Source: Candidatus Woesearchaeota archaeon (GTDB taxonomy: Archaea; Nanobdellota; Nanobdellia; Woesearchaeales; GW2011-AR9). Taken from it: a stretch of DNA of 17,892 bases. Where the stretch lies: positions 1 through 17,892 of the forward strand of contig JACQNF010000023.1 in the NCBI GenBank assembly GCA_016203215.1. The letters are read 5' to 3'. Under the pieces are notes generated by a model. It had not been told where the DNA came from. It worked only from the letters and a program-made list of their open reading frames with translations, and did not search any database. Every line of letters begins with the position of its first letter. Positions within the stretch are counted from its first letter, which is position 1. The position numbers and the translations under genes are program-made. This document shows positions 1 through 6,625 of the stretch, piece by piece.

Positions 1-13
1 TCTATAACAGAGA

Positions 14-156
14 TGGTGCGGGAGGCAGGATTCGAACCTGCGGACCCACTAAGGGAACAGATTCCTCAACAATGGGCACTAGCATTTGTCATTGCATGAT
101 AGCTCATCACTCAAAATCCTTGAGTCTGCCGCGTTTGGCCACTTCGCTACTCCCGC
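14..156 (-). tRNA. tRNA-Leu(CAA) with intron and encoded CCA
   Basis: Read on the minus strand, the 7-bp acceptor stem is GCGGGAG (150-156) paired with CTCCCGC, followed by discriminator A (17) and an encoded CCA (14-16). The T arm contains GGTTCGAATCC. A long variable arm with a CCC/GGG stem marks a type II tRNA. The anticodon stem GCAGA/TCTGT encloses the loop C-T-C-A-A-G-A once the intron is removed, giving anticodon CAA, so leucine. The mature length is 84 nt plus CCA, normal for tRNA-Leu. A TATA box lies about 27 bp upstream at 178-190, so the gene has its own promoter although it follows the 169-aa gene on the same strand. Confidence 0.95.
63..118 (-). other. tRNA-Leu intron (56 nt, bulge-helix-bulge)
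   Basis: The intron sits between tRNA positions 37 and 38, the canonical archaeal site. The 5' loop bases CUCA (32-35) pair with UGAG near the intron 3' end. This gives a 4-bp central helix flanked by 3-nt bulges: A-G-G at the 5' site and G-A-A at the 3' site, each cut between its second and third base. This is the substrate form of the archaeal splicing endonuclease. The interior contains GTGATGA, which fits a box C consensus, but no convincing box D is visible. Confidence 0.85.
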
Positions 157-177
157 ATTGGAACAAAAATTCCTCTT

Positions 178-190
178 CTTTTTATAAAAG
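178..190 (-). promoter_or_regulatory. TATA box of tRNA-Leu
   Basis: The A/T-rich core TTTATAAA sits within a near-palindromic CTTTTATAAAAAG stretch about 27 bp upstream of the tRNA 5' end at 156, the standard archaeal TATA position. Confidence 0.75.
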
Positions 191-234
191 TAACGAAAAA
201 GTGTGTGCGATATCTTGGATTGTGTTCAGAAAAA

Positions 235-744
235 TCAATTAATGTTCTGAAGCTGTGTTTCAATATCCCGCAGTTGTTTTTCCAACTCTTCCAATTCACT
301 CGGAGGTGCCGTCCTCTGAGTGGGGTCTCTTCGCAGTGGCCTTTCAATCGGTACAACCTCTACTCTTTGGGGCTCCGTAGGTAATTCTTCGAGCTGATCT
401 TGGTGTCGGATTTGTTTCTCGGATAACAGATGTAATTTGCCTTTCGGCAGATATCGTTTTAGTTTCCCTTCGATGAGGGCGTTTATTTCTTTCACTTCTG
501 ACTTGAGAATCGTGAACAGGGCAACTTTCTCTTCTTGGATCTTGCGGAATGTTTCGTATCCTTGCATAAAAATGATCACTTCTCGCAGTGATTCTAAGAG
601 ATCTTTTCGTAGCACTTTTGGATCACCCAATTGGACCATATATTCTGGTTCTTTATCCACATGCGCTCGTGTCGCATGATGCTCGGGTGCCTGAATCGCT
701 CTCTTGACAGTCCTCTTATGATGATGCTGTTTTTTGGTCTTCAT
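235..744 (-). CDS. conserved hypothetical, coiled-coil protein (169 aa)
   Basis: Function unknown. The N-terminus is basic (K/H/R-rich, residues 2-35). Residues 40-105 form a charged helical region with the segments LREVIIFMQGYE and IQEEKVALF, and the C-terminal 30 residues form a short coiled coil (ELEELEKQLRDIETQLQ) after a proline-rich linker. There is no signal peptide or membrane segment. It is the last of three minus-strand genes and starts 9 nt after the stop of the 75-aa gene, with a weak GGAAG before the ATG. A T5 run follows the stop codon and may be its terminator. The pattern resembles proteins I associate with Woesearchaeota/Pacearchaeota, but no function can be assigned. The neighbouring coiled-coil genes suggest they act together. 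Confidence 0.8.
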   Translation of the reverse strand: MKTKKQHHHKRTVKRAIQAPEHHATRAHVDKEPEYMVQLGDPKVLRKDLLESLREVIIFMQGYETFRKIQEEKVALFTILKSEVKEINALIEGKLKRYLPKGKLHLLSEKQIRHQDQLEELPTEPQRVEVVPIERPLRRDPTQRTAPPSELEELEKQLRDIETQLQNIN

Positions 745-753
745 CGTCTTCCG

Positions 754-981
754 TTAAAATTGTTCTGGTTCATTAAGAGAGTGGTCGATAAAATCAACTT
801 TCTTCTCTAATTCAGCCAAACTGTTCTGCCACATCTCTAATTGATGATCCTCTTCATTTTTGAGGTCTGCAATCTTTAGCAGTGTTTCTTTTGCTTCCTC
901 TAGTTTTTTTCGTACAGACTTCACAACCGATAACACTTCATTATATTCATCGATTTTTACAAAAACAGGCATGCGTTCCAT
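754..981 (-). CDS. small coiled-coil protein (75 aa), paralogue of the upstream gene's C-terminus
   Basis: A single helical hairpin-like domain: a short strand-like N-terminus (PVFVKIDEYNEVL), then two amphipathic helices (about residues 15-42 and 46-70) ending in a KVDFIDHSL motif. It aligns along its whole length with residues 106-178 of the protein encoded just upstream (PLYVKVDVYQRLL at the start, IHDRLLQVDKTLF at the end), so the two are paralogous domains. The start is supported by a strong GGAGG about 9 nt before the ATG, in a 12-nt gap after the preceding stop. Probably cytoplasmic; function unknown. Confidence 0.85.
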   Translation of the reverse strand: MERMPVFVKIDEYNEVLSVVKSVRKKLEEAKETLLKIADLKNEEDHQLEMWQNSLAELEKKVDFIDHSLNEPEQF

Positions 982-993
982 GGAAAATCCCTC

Positions 994-1530
994 CTAATCT
1001 CCTTGTGATTTGAATAATGTTTTATCTACCTGTAATAAACGATCGTGGATGATACGCACAGACCGCTTGAGCTTTGCGAAGTTTTCTTCTTCATTGTACT
1101 CCGATGTTTCGAGATCTTTTGAAATTTCGAAAGCATCCGTGACTTCTTTCTTAATCGAATCAATTTCTCCTAAAAGTCGTTGGTAGACATCGACTTTGAC
1201 ATAGAGCGGCTCGCTTTCCTCCGTCAGTGTGGAAACCATAGATGTACGAAAGACGGGTCGAGGGGGCATTTCTTCTGTTGTCTGCGCAGGTTTGCTCGGC
1301 ATGCGCTCCGTAACAGGTGCTTTTTCAAACGAAGGTAATGGCGGCAACCCTCTACTCGGCGCTTCTTCGGTAATGGATGGTGGTTCTAAACCTACCGCTT
1401 CTTTTACTTTTGTCGGTTCAATGACTCGTTCTTCTGGCTTTAGTGAAGGGAAGCGCAATGCGCCTTCTCCCGCAGGGTGGCCTGGTGGGAACGGTACTTT
1501 TGGAATCTTCTTTCTGCTGAACCAAGACAT
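994..1530 (-). CDS. conserved hypothetical with proline-rich linker and C-terminal coiled coil (178 aa)
   Basis: First gene of the three-gene minus-strand operon. The short N-terminal segment MSWFSRKKIPKVPFPPGHP is followed by a low-complexity Pro/Glu/Thr-rich linker (about residues 20-105) and a helical domain (about 106-178) homologous to the entire downstream 75-aa protein. The ATG at 1530 is chosen over a GTG 15 nt upstream because the TATA box at 1557-1563 would place the transcript start at about 1530, giving a leaderless mRNA. The linker suggests a flexible tether between a short conserved N-terminal tag and the coiled-coil module. No enzymatic motif is visible; function unknown. Confidence 0.8.
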   Translation of the reverse strand: MSWFSRKKIPKVPFPPGHPAGEGALRFPSLKPEERVIEPTKVKEAVGLEPPSITEEAPSRGLPPLPSFEKAPVTERMPSKPAQTTEEMPPRPVFRTSMVSTLTEESEPLYVKVDVYQRLLGEIDSIKKEVTDAFEISKDLETSEYNEEENFAKLKRSVRIIHDRLLQVDKTLFKSQGD

Positions 1531-1556
1531 GATAGTGGTTAGCACGGGAAAGACGT

Positions 1557-1563
1557 TTATAAA
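1557..1563 (-). promoter_or_regulatory. TATA box for the coiled-coil operon
   Basis: TTTATAA core centred 30 bp upstream of the ATG at 1530. This implies a leaderless transcript and settles the choice of start codon. Confidence 0.65.
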
Positions 1564-1642
1564 CTTTGTTTAGTATTCAAGAATGGTGAAAATCTCTTTT
1601 CCAACGGTTGTTTTGGAGAACGACGATTAGAAATTATTAATC

Positions 1643-1650
1643 TATTTAAG
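1643..1650 (+). promoter_or_regulatory. TATA box for the lamin-tail protein gene
   Basis: TATTTAAG centred about 28 bp upstream of the ATG at 1674, consistent with leaderless transcription. It is divergent from the promoter at 1557-1563; the 143-nt region between the two starts holds only these promoter elements. Confidence 0.6.
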
Positions 1651-1673
1651 TCGTTTTTCTGGTTTTTAGAGAG

Positions 1674-3887
1674 ATGGGGAGGTGGAACTATTTTTTGGGA
1701 GTCATTTTGCTCATTCTTTTCTCGGCAGGTATCGTAGCTGCTCTGCAGATCCAAGAAATTGCGTATGATCCTTCGGACGCATTTGGCGGTCAGCTCAATG
1801 AGTGGGTCGAGCTCTGGAATGATGGAAATGAGAGTCTTAACCTGTCTGGTTGTTTCTTGGATAAAAAACCACTGCCTTCATTGGTTGTCTCCTCCGGAAA
1901 CTTTACCATTGTTGCGCGAAAACCAGAGCTGTTCAAGAACATGTCTTCGTTTAATGGGACGATCATCCCTCTTTCTTTATCTCTCGCAAATGGAGGTGAT
2001 ACGATTGTTCTCAACGGCACCTGCTCTGCGCAAGCCACGTACACTCCTACGCTTGGCGCGTCAAAAAATAACAAAACTCTTGAACGTCGTCAAGATAATA
2101 CGTGGGGAGAATCACTGTTTGCGGGAGGTTCGCCGGGGGAGCAAAACAGTATTTGGGAGAATGGTGTGTCATCTATCCCCAAAATACTCATTACAGAATT
2201 TCTTCCTAATCCCGCGGGCGCAGATGATGCTTTTCTTCCGCAGGGCGAATGGATTGAGATCTATAACAATGGCTCTCGTGACCTCGATCTTCGCGGGACG
2301 GTGCTGATGGACAATAGCGGAGGTAAGTTATTTCTCTCGGACACGAATGTTCAAGGAGGGCAGCTTTCATCGCTGTGCTCTCGCTGTTATCTTCTCGTTT
2401 ACCGCAATGGTGATAGTGATTTTTCTCTTGACAACGATTATGATGAGATTATACTCCTCGATCAACAACAGAATCCTCTTGCAACGATGAGTTACAGCGG
2501 CAGCAAGGAAGGTTTTTCTTGGCAATATAATGGTTCACAGTGGCTCCTCGCGACGCCGACACCCCTCAGCCCTTTTTTTGCTGATGAGTCGTGTGACATC
2601 GCTCTTTCTCTGCAGGGAAATCCTATCTCCAATACCTCCAAACTCCTTTTCTCCCTGACAGTAGAGAACCCTTCTCCAAAGCCCGTTTCCATTACTGTTT
2701 CAGGCATGATCACGACGGTTTCTGGTTCCGTCGTGAAGGAATACACTCCTTGGACAAATGTCTCTCTTCGTTCTTCTCTGCAAAAAGAGTATTCTCCGAC
2801 GCTTCCAAGTGGTCTGCATCTCGTCATATTTTCGTTGGATAACTTTAGCTGTTCTGATCGTCAGCTTGAAAATAATGTCGTCAAGAGGTTATATCTCTTG
2901 CAAACAGGAGAAAATCTTTCTCAGACGGAAAGTACGATTGTCATCGAGAAAATCTATCTGGGGTCAGACGAGACAGCACGCTGGGGCGATCTGCTTTCAC
3001 TTCGTCTTAGCATCTTCAAGGGGAATGGCACCAAGAACGAGGTTCGCCTCTGGGCAGAAGCGGATGGTAAGAAGGTGAGCACGACGACCTCTTTTCTGTT
3101 AAAAGAGAAATATCATCTTTCAACGCTCACTGTTCCTCTTCAGCTTGATTCTCGCTGCGAAGAAAGTGGTTCGGAGGAAGTGACCATCGTCGTTGAGGGC
3201 CTTGGTCAGCGTATGGAGAAGGTAGTGTCCGTCGAAGGAATATCAAAAGATCTCTGCAAGACGACGACGATTTATTCTACTGCCACGGCGACGACGGCGG
3301 CTAAGAGCAAAGCCGCTTCTCTCTCTCTTGAAGTTCCGCCTTCGGTTGTTGCTGGCGATGTTCTCCGCGTCATCGCGTCAGTGAAAGGCGCGGTCAAGGA
3401 CAAAGATTCTGTGGACTATTCGCTTTCGGGGTATGTGTATACCGGAAGGACGTGTTACTCCTGTCTTCAGAATTCTGTGAGCAATGGTCGTGAAATCGCT
3501 TCCCTCTCTCTTCGGAGCGGTGAGGAGCGGACAAAGAACCTCTTGCTCCAAATCGATCCCGACGTTCCAGAAGGGATGTACAAAGTGAAGGTTCGTCTTC
3601 TTCAGGAAGGGCTTAAGACACCGAAAGAAGCGACAGCAGAGATTTTTGTCAGGGCAAAACCAACTGTCGTTGAGCAGGCAGTTAATTCTTCATTCAATTC
3701 TTCCCCTCTCCTACTGGCGACGCCGTCTCTTGCATCACGTGTTCAACTTCAGACGCAGACTGACTCTTCGGTGCCGGGAATAGTGGTGTACGAGTCGACC
3801 TCTGCCAAGTCAAAGAAGACAACACCCTATTTTCTGATTATCTCCTTGGCGCTTCTGGTGGTAGCAGTTGTGGCTTGGAGACCGTGA
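1674..3887 (+). CDS. secreted, membrane-anchored protein with two lamin-tail-like domains (737 aa)
   Basis: A large extracytoplasmic protein. Residues 6-24 form a hydrophobic signal sequence. Two lamin-tail-domain-like beta-sandwiches follow: about 25-125 (IQEIAYDP, NEWVELWNDG, LNLSGCFL) and about 170-290 (ILITEFLPNP, GEWIEIYNNG, LDLRG). The rest is beta-rich, Ig- or CARDB-like by appearance. A C-terminal transmembrane helix (about 714-734) follows a Lys-rich stretch and ends almost at the C-terminus, so the bulk faces outside. There are many N-x-S/T sequons, and cysteines in pairs (for example CSRC and CYSC) suggest disulfides. Lamin-tail domains in prokaryotes occur in surface proteins and beside nucleases; no nuclease motif is seen. 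Likely a cell-surface adhesin or structural protein. Monocistronic, with its own promoter. Confidence 0.85.
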   Translation: MGRWNYFLGVILLILFSAGIVAALQIQEIAYDPSDAFGGQLNEWVELWNDGNESLNLSGCFLDKKPLPSLVVSSGNFTIVARKPELFKNMSSFNGTIIPLSLSLANGGDTIVLNGTCSAQATYTPTLGASKNNKTLERRQDNTWGESLFAGGSPGEQNSIWENGVSSIPKILITEFLPNPAGADDAFLPQGEWIEIYNNGSRDLDLRGTVLMDNSGGKLFLSDTNVQGGQLSSLCSRCYLLVYRNGDSDFSLDNDYDEIILLDQQQNPLATMSYSGSKEGFSWQYNGSQWLLATPTPLSPFFADESCDIALSLQGNPISNTSKLLFSLTVENPSPKPVSITVSGMITTVSGSVVKEYTPWTNVSLRSSLQKEYSPTLPSGLHLVIFSLDNFSCSDRQLENNVVKRLYLLQTGENLSQTESTIVIEKIYLGSDETARWGDLLSLRLSIFKGNGTKNEVRLWAEADGKKVSTTTSFLLKEKYHLSTLTVPLQLDSRCEESGSEEVTIVVEGLGQRMEKVVSVEGISKDLCKTTTIYSTATATTAAKSKAASLSLEVPPSVVAGDVLRVIASVKGAVKDKDSVDYSLSGYVYTGRTCYSCLQNSVSNGREIASLSLRSGEERTKNLLLQIDPDVPEGMYKVKVRLLQEGLKTPKEATAEIFVRAKPTVVEQAVNSSFNSSPLLLATPSLASRVQLQTQTDSSVPGIVVYESTSAKSKKTTPYFLIISLALLVVAVVAWRP

Positions 3888-3914
3888 TGACACTTGATCA
3901 AGACAGACCTATTG

Positions 3915-3946
3915 GCCTTGCCCGCTGTGACAAAGAACTAAATACA
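3915..3946 (+). repeat. intergenic 32-nt repeat, copy A
   Basis: Reads GCCTTGCCCGC, one variable base, GTGAC, three variable bases, then GAACTAAATACA. It matches copy B (11960-11991) at 28 of 32 positions without gaps. It lies 27 nt after the stop of the lamin-tail gene and ends 17 nt before the TATA box of the next gene. Not coding. Role unknown: either a promoter-linked element or a dispersed repeat. Confidence 0.75.
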
Positions 3947-3963
3947 TCCCCCTTTCAGAAAGG

Positions 3964-3972
3964 CTTAAAAAC
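3964..3972 (+). promoter_or_regulatory. TATA-like box for the 195-aa gene / scpB operon
   Basis: CTTAAAAAC centred about 26 bp upstream of the ATG at 3994, giving a leaderless or nearly leaderless mRNA. It is a weaker match than other TATA boxes in the window. Confidence 0.45.
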
Positions 3973-3993
3973 AATCGGCCATTCATCCAATAT

Positions 3994-4581
3994 ATGGATC
4001 CACAGGTCGTTTTTCGCACAGTTATCGAGATTGCCGGTCGCCCGAAAGAACATGTTGAAAACTCTCTCAAGGAGTACATCGGTAAGCTTAAGACCGATCA
4101 GAAATATACCGTTATCTCCGAGGAGATTGCGGAAATCCAGAAACAAGAACAACAGCAGCTCTGGATGATCTTTGCTGAACTCGAGATTAAGACAAGTTCA
4201 CTTGGAAATATTATTGGTTTCTGCTTTGATTATATGCCTTCTCTCGTTGAAGTGTTGGAACCGAGCGAACTCATCGTGCAGAATGCGGATGTTTCTTCTC
4301 TCTTCAATGATCTTCAGGCTCGTTTGCACCAAGTAGACATGGTTGCCAAACAGCTGCGCTTGGAGAATGAGCATCTTCACAAGAATACCCAAGACCTCCT
4401 TAAGAATTATATTTTGGTTCTTCTCTCTTCTCAGAATTTAACCTCGGCTCACCTGAGCCGTTTAACGGGAGTGAATATCAATCAGCTGGAAGATTTTCTC
4501 GATCAACTGATCGACGAGGGCAAGATAGACTTAAAAGAAGATATCTATTATCTTAAGGAAGAAGAACTAGCGGAACATTAA
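3994..4581 (+). CDS. conserved hypothetical with C-terminal winged helix, in operon with scpB (195 aa)
   Basis: Not recognised by name. The N-terminal part (about 5-50) is helical, with an IEIAGRPKEHVENSL segment. The middle (55-130) has the motif AELEIKTSSLGNIIGFCFDYMP, then VLEPSELI, then NDLQARLHQVDM running into a coiled coil. Residues about 135-188 look like a winged helix-turn-helix (SAHLSRLTGVNINQLEDFLDQLIDEGKI, wing DIYYL). The stop is followed after one base by the scpB start, so the two are probably co-translated. In bacteria this position is held by scpA, whose kleisin product also ends in a winged helix, but the GPLDLLL-type N-terminal signature of ScpA is absent. I infer an SMC/ScpB-linked or DNA-related role, with low certainty. 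Confidence 0.85.
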   Translation: MDPQVVFRTVIEIAGRPKEHVENSLKEYIGKLKTDQKYTVISEEIAEIQKQEQQQLWMIFAELEIKTSSLGNIIGFCFDYMPSLVEVLEPSELIVQNADVSSLFNDLQARLHQVDMVAKQLRLENEHLHKNTQDLLKNYILVLLSSQNLTSAHLSRLTGVNINQLEDFLDQLIDEGKIDLKEDIYYLKEEELAEH

Positions 4582-4582
4582 G

Positions 4583-5215
4583 ATGGATGTTAACGAGCGA
4601 AAAGTGGAAGCTGTCCTCTTTGCTGTCGGCAAGGAAATAACGACGGAACGAGTTGCAAGTTTATGCTCTTTGACGATGGAGCAGACGGAAGAAATCATCT
4701 TCCAGCTGCAGCAGAGATACGAAGGTTTAGATCATTCATTGCGCATTGTCAAGAAAGAGAATGGATGGAAATTAACCGTCCGCGACGAATTCGTCCCTCT
4801 CGTGAGCAGCATTGTCTCCAGCACGGAATTAGAACGTCCTTTGATGGAGACGCTTGCCGTCATCGCCTGGAAATATCCTGTTGTCCAATCCGACGTCATC
4901 AAATTGCGCAGCGCAGCCGCATACGATCACATGAGAGCCCTGGAGGAACAGGGATTCATCGCCAAAGAAAAATCTGGCCGTACGTTTCAAGTTAAGCTCA
5001 CTAAAAAATTCTTTGAGTATTTTGATCTGCCGAGTGAAGAAGCGAAACACGCTTTCCTTAACCGTGTTCCGCAGGACGTCTTGAAAGAAGCTGAAGAAGT
5101 GAACAAGGAAGCCGATGAAGTGGAACGTTTGCTAGAATTGAATCAGAACGAAGGAGAAGCGAAGGATGAGATCAAGAAAGCAATGGGCGAGTTCCACGAT
5201 CAAAGTACTGGATAA
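4583..5215 (+). CDS. scpB: segregation and condensation protein B (ScpB)
   Basis: ScpB is the winged-helix (KITE) subunit of the SMC-ScpAB condensin, which organises and segregates chromosomes. The sequence shows both winged-helix domains: about residues 5-70 (VEAVLFAVGKEIT, LRIVKKENGWKLTV) and about 85-150 (RPLMETLAVIAWKYPVVQSDVIKLR, then the recognition region AAAYDHMRALEEQGFI and a wing with RTFQVKLTKKFFEYF). The ETLAVIA-Y-P signature is diagnostic for the family. The acidic, coiled C-terminal tail of about 55 residues is variable in homologues. It starts 1 nt after the stop of the 195-aa gene. No smc or recognisable scpA is in the window. Confidence 0.93.
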   Translation: MDVNERKVEAVLFAVGKEITTERVASLCSLTMEQTEEIIFQLQQRYEGLDHSLRIVKKENGWKLTVRDEFVPLVSSIVSSTELERPLMETLAVIAWKYPVVQSDVIKLRSAAAYDHMRALEEQGFIAKEKSGRTFQVKLTKKFFEYFDLPSEEAKHAFLNRVPQDVLKEAEEVNKEADEVERLLELNQNEGEAKDEIKKAMGEFHDQSTG

Positions 5216-5220
5216 AAAAA
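5214..5220 (-). terminator. T7 run, possible terminator of the GAPDH-like gene
   Basis: On the minus strand the convergent gap holds repeat copy C and then seven consecutive T at 5220-5214, which overlap the scpB stop codon. A T-rich tract in this position is typical of archaeal intrinsic termination. Confidence 0.45.
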
Positions 5221-5226
5221 GAAGTG

Positions 5227-5258
5227 TATATTATGTTCGTCGTCACGGCAGCAAGGCC
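5227..5258 (-). repeat. intergenic repeat, copy C (diverged)
   Basis: The reverse complement reads GGCCTTGCTGCCGTGAC, then GACGAAC, then ATAATATACA. It shares the GCCTTGC, GCCGTGAC and GAAC blocks with copies A and B, with a 1-nt shortening near the start and a changed A/T tail. It starts about 7 nt after the stop of the GAPDH-like gene, in the same orientation as that gene. Unlike the other copies it has no gene start downstream; a T7 run follows instead. Confidence 0.6.
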
Positions 5259-5264
5259 AGAGTG

Positions 5265-6353
5265 TCAGATTTCTTTGAAGATATATCTCTTCAGACTCTC
5301 TAGCTGTTGTTCATACCGTTGAGGATCAAGCATCCAGAGCGCTGCTGACATGGAACTGAGCAGAGAATTTCCGTCTTGCGGCGTGAAACTGAATCCCGTT
5401 ACGTCCCAGCCGGCAGGTGTCGGCGAGACGTGTAACGCGCTTGTAGGGATAATCGCTTGATTGAAGATTCTGCCGTGATAGCCTTGATCACGACCAAAAC
5501 TAAAGGCATTTCCCGTTGTCTTTTTGTGGGTCACGGCAAGATATTCATCGTCTTTGATCCGCTGTACTAAATCACTTGTTTCAACTTGGTCTCGGACAGT
5601 GATTGTAAAATGAGTGACGTGCATGTATTGGCTCGGAATCTTCATCGAACTCGAAAAAATCGCTGGCTCGACACCAAGGGTGGAGTAGAGATGAGCTCCA
5701 TCTCGAGCATGATGCGTGCCGTATTTTGAGTCTTTATGCTTATCTACCGACGGCGATGCCGCAAAATCCTCATCTTGAGAAATGTCCGTGGCGCGTCGGA
5801 TAAACAAAAATTTTCCTTTGACGAGATTTTCCGTATCGATCGGTTCCTGCGTCGTTCCTGTGTATCCTATGACTTTTGTCAATGCAGCAAGCGCATGAGT
5901 ATTGCAACTTACAACTTGGATGTATCTATCCTCTCCGGGGATGAGGGCACGATCATTGATTCCCCGGGCATACGGTTTCCCGAAGCCGAATTCCGATCCC
6001 TGGGCGATAAATCCTTTTGGCCCGTTCATTTTTTCGTACAATGTTCCTTTGTTCTGGTTGCCCACGGGGGTGCAATCGATAACGACATCTGCTCGTTCTA
6101 ATGCTTCCGTCGCGTCGTACGTTGGCTTCATTCCCAAACGTTCAAATTCCTGCCGGACGCTTTCGTCAACAGCAAGCACTGCACCTTGATCCATCAATGA
6201 TTTTACTGTAGGCCTATCTTCCTTGAGTGGTGTTCGCTTGTGGAACGAGACGTGATCGATGTCCCATTCTTTTCTGTGTCGTGCAAAAAGCCCGATGAGC
6301 GGGCCTCCAATTGTCCCCGTACCAATGATATGGACTAATCTTTCTCCCATCAT
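5265..6353 (-). CDS. type II (archaeal) glyceraldehyde-3-phosphate dehydrogenase-like protein
   Basis: GAPDH oxidises glyceraldehyde-3-phosphate to 1,3-bisphosphoglycerate with NAD(P). Visible here are a Rossmann dinucleotide loop (GTGTIGGPLIG, 11-21), IDCTPVGNQNKGTLYE (92-107), the catalytic SCNT with Cys150, and RRATD (186-190) followed by THHARDG (213-219), which matches the SHHGPD region with the catalytic His of archaeal GAPDH. At 362 aa it is slightly longer than the usual 335-345, with an insertion between RRATD and THH. It is divergent, so a paralogue with another substrate is possible. Two adjacent ATGs (6353 and 6350) are candidate starts; the GAGG upstream is spaced 4 and 7 nt from them, so 6350 may be the true one. 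Single gene, convergent with scpB. Confidence 0.75.
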   Translation of the reverse strand: MMGERLVHIIGTGTIGGPLIGLFARHRKEWDIDHVSFHKRTPLKEDRPTVKSLMDQGAVLAVDESVRQEFERLGMKPTYDATEALERADVVIDCTPVGNQNKGTLYEKMNGPKGFIAQGSEFGFGKPYARGINDRALIPGEDRYIQVVSCNTHALAALTKVIGYTGTTQEPIDTENLVKGKFLFIRRATDISQDEDFAASPSVDKHKDSKYGTHHARDGAHLYSTLGVEPAIFSSSMKIPSQYMHVTHFTITVRDQVETSDLVQRIKDDEYLAVTHKKTTGNAFSFGRDQGYHGRIFNQAIIPTSALHVSPTPAGWDVTGFSFTPQDGNSLLSSMSAALWMLDPQRYEQQLESLKRYIFKEI

Positions 6354-6395
6354 TTCACCTCTTTTATCAGATAAACGTTTATTTCTTATTTTTCG

Positions 6396-6405
6396 TATAT
6401 TTAAA
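6396..6405 (-). promoter_or_regulatory. TATA box for the GAPDH-like gene
   Basis: TTTAAATATA on the minus strand, centred 47 bp upstream of the first ATG. It implies a 5' leader of about 20 nt that carries the AGGTG Shine-Dalgarno at 6356-6360. Confidence 0.55.
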
Positions 6406-6442
6406 AGAGAGGGAAGGAACGACCTTTTTAGTCTTTCATAAT

Positions 6443-6563
6443 GTATAAATACGAGGTGACAATTTCCTCATCAGGCGTCCTGTTTCTTAGTCTCAAATCC
6501 AAACTAGGGAAAGTTATCTTTGCATTTGACAAAGAGGCAGACAGCATCATAACCCTGCTTTTT
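6443..6563 (+). other. candidate transcribed structured region (possible small RNA) upstream of gyrA
   Basis: A good TATA box (TATAAATA, 6443-6451) has no open reading frame behind it. About 25 nt downstream begins a non-coding stretch that can fold: AGGG (6506-6509) with CCCT (6553-6556), TTAT (6514-6517) with ATAA (6549-6552), and an inner hairpin CTTTG/CAAAG (6518-6522/6530-6534, 7-nt loop). It ends in a T5 run at 6559-6563. These could be a short RNA gene with terminator, or fortuitous pairing in the gyrA upstream region. Confidence 0.2.
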
Positions 6564-6591
6564 CGACAATGAGTCATTCTTCACCGCAATA

Positions 6592-6599
6592 TTTATAAA
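6592..6599 (+). promoter_or_regulatory. TATA box for gyrA
   Basis: TTTATAAA, the best TATA match upstream of gyrA. It predicts a start at about 6620 and so an unusually long leader of about 65 nt for this window. No closer TATA is visible at the leaderless distance, and no Shine-Dalgarno precedes the gyrA ATG. Confidence 0.6.
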
Positions 6600-6625
6600 C
6601 CGCCCATCTCTCGGTTTTCTACACT

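Noticed and set aside
1229..1573. 114-codon open frame on the plus strand opposite the 178-aa gene
   Set aside because: It is antisense to a gene with a TATA box, a paralogous domain and an operon context; its translation is low-complexity and has no promoter or Shine-Dalgarno.
1759..2307. 182-codon open frame on the plus strand
   Set aside because: It lies within the lamin-tail protein gene in another frame; the product has no coherent domain, while the main frame has a signal peptide and repeated domains.
5736..6189. Two plus-strand open frames opposite the GAPDH-like gene
   Set aside because: Both are shadows of a gene whose catalytic motifs are visible on the minus strand.
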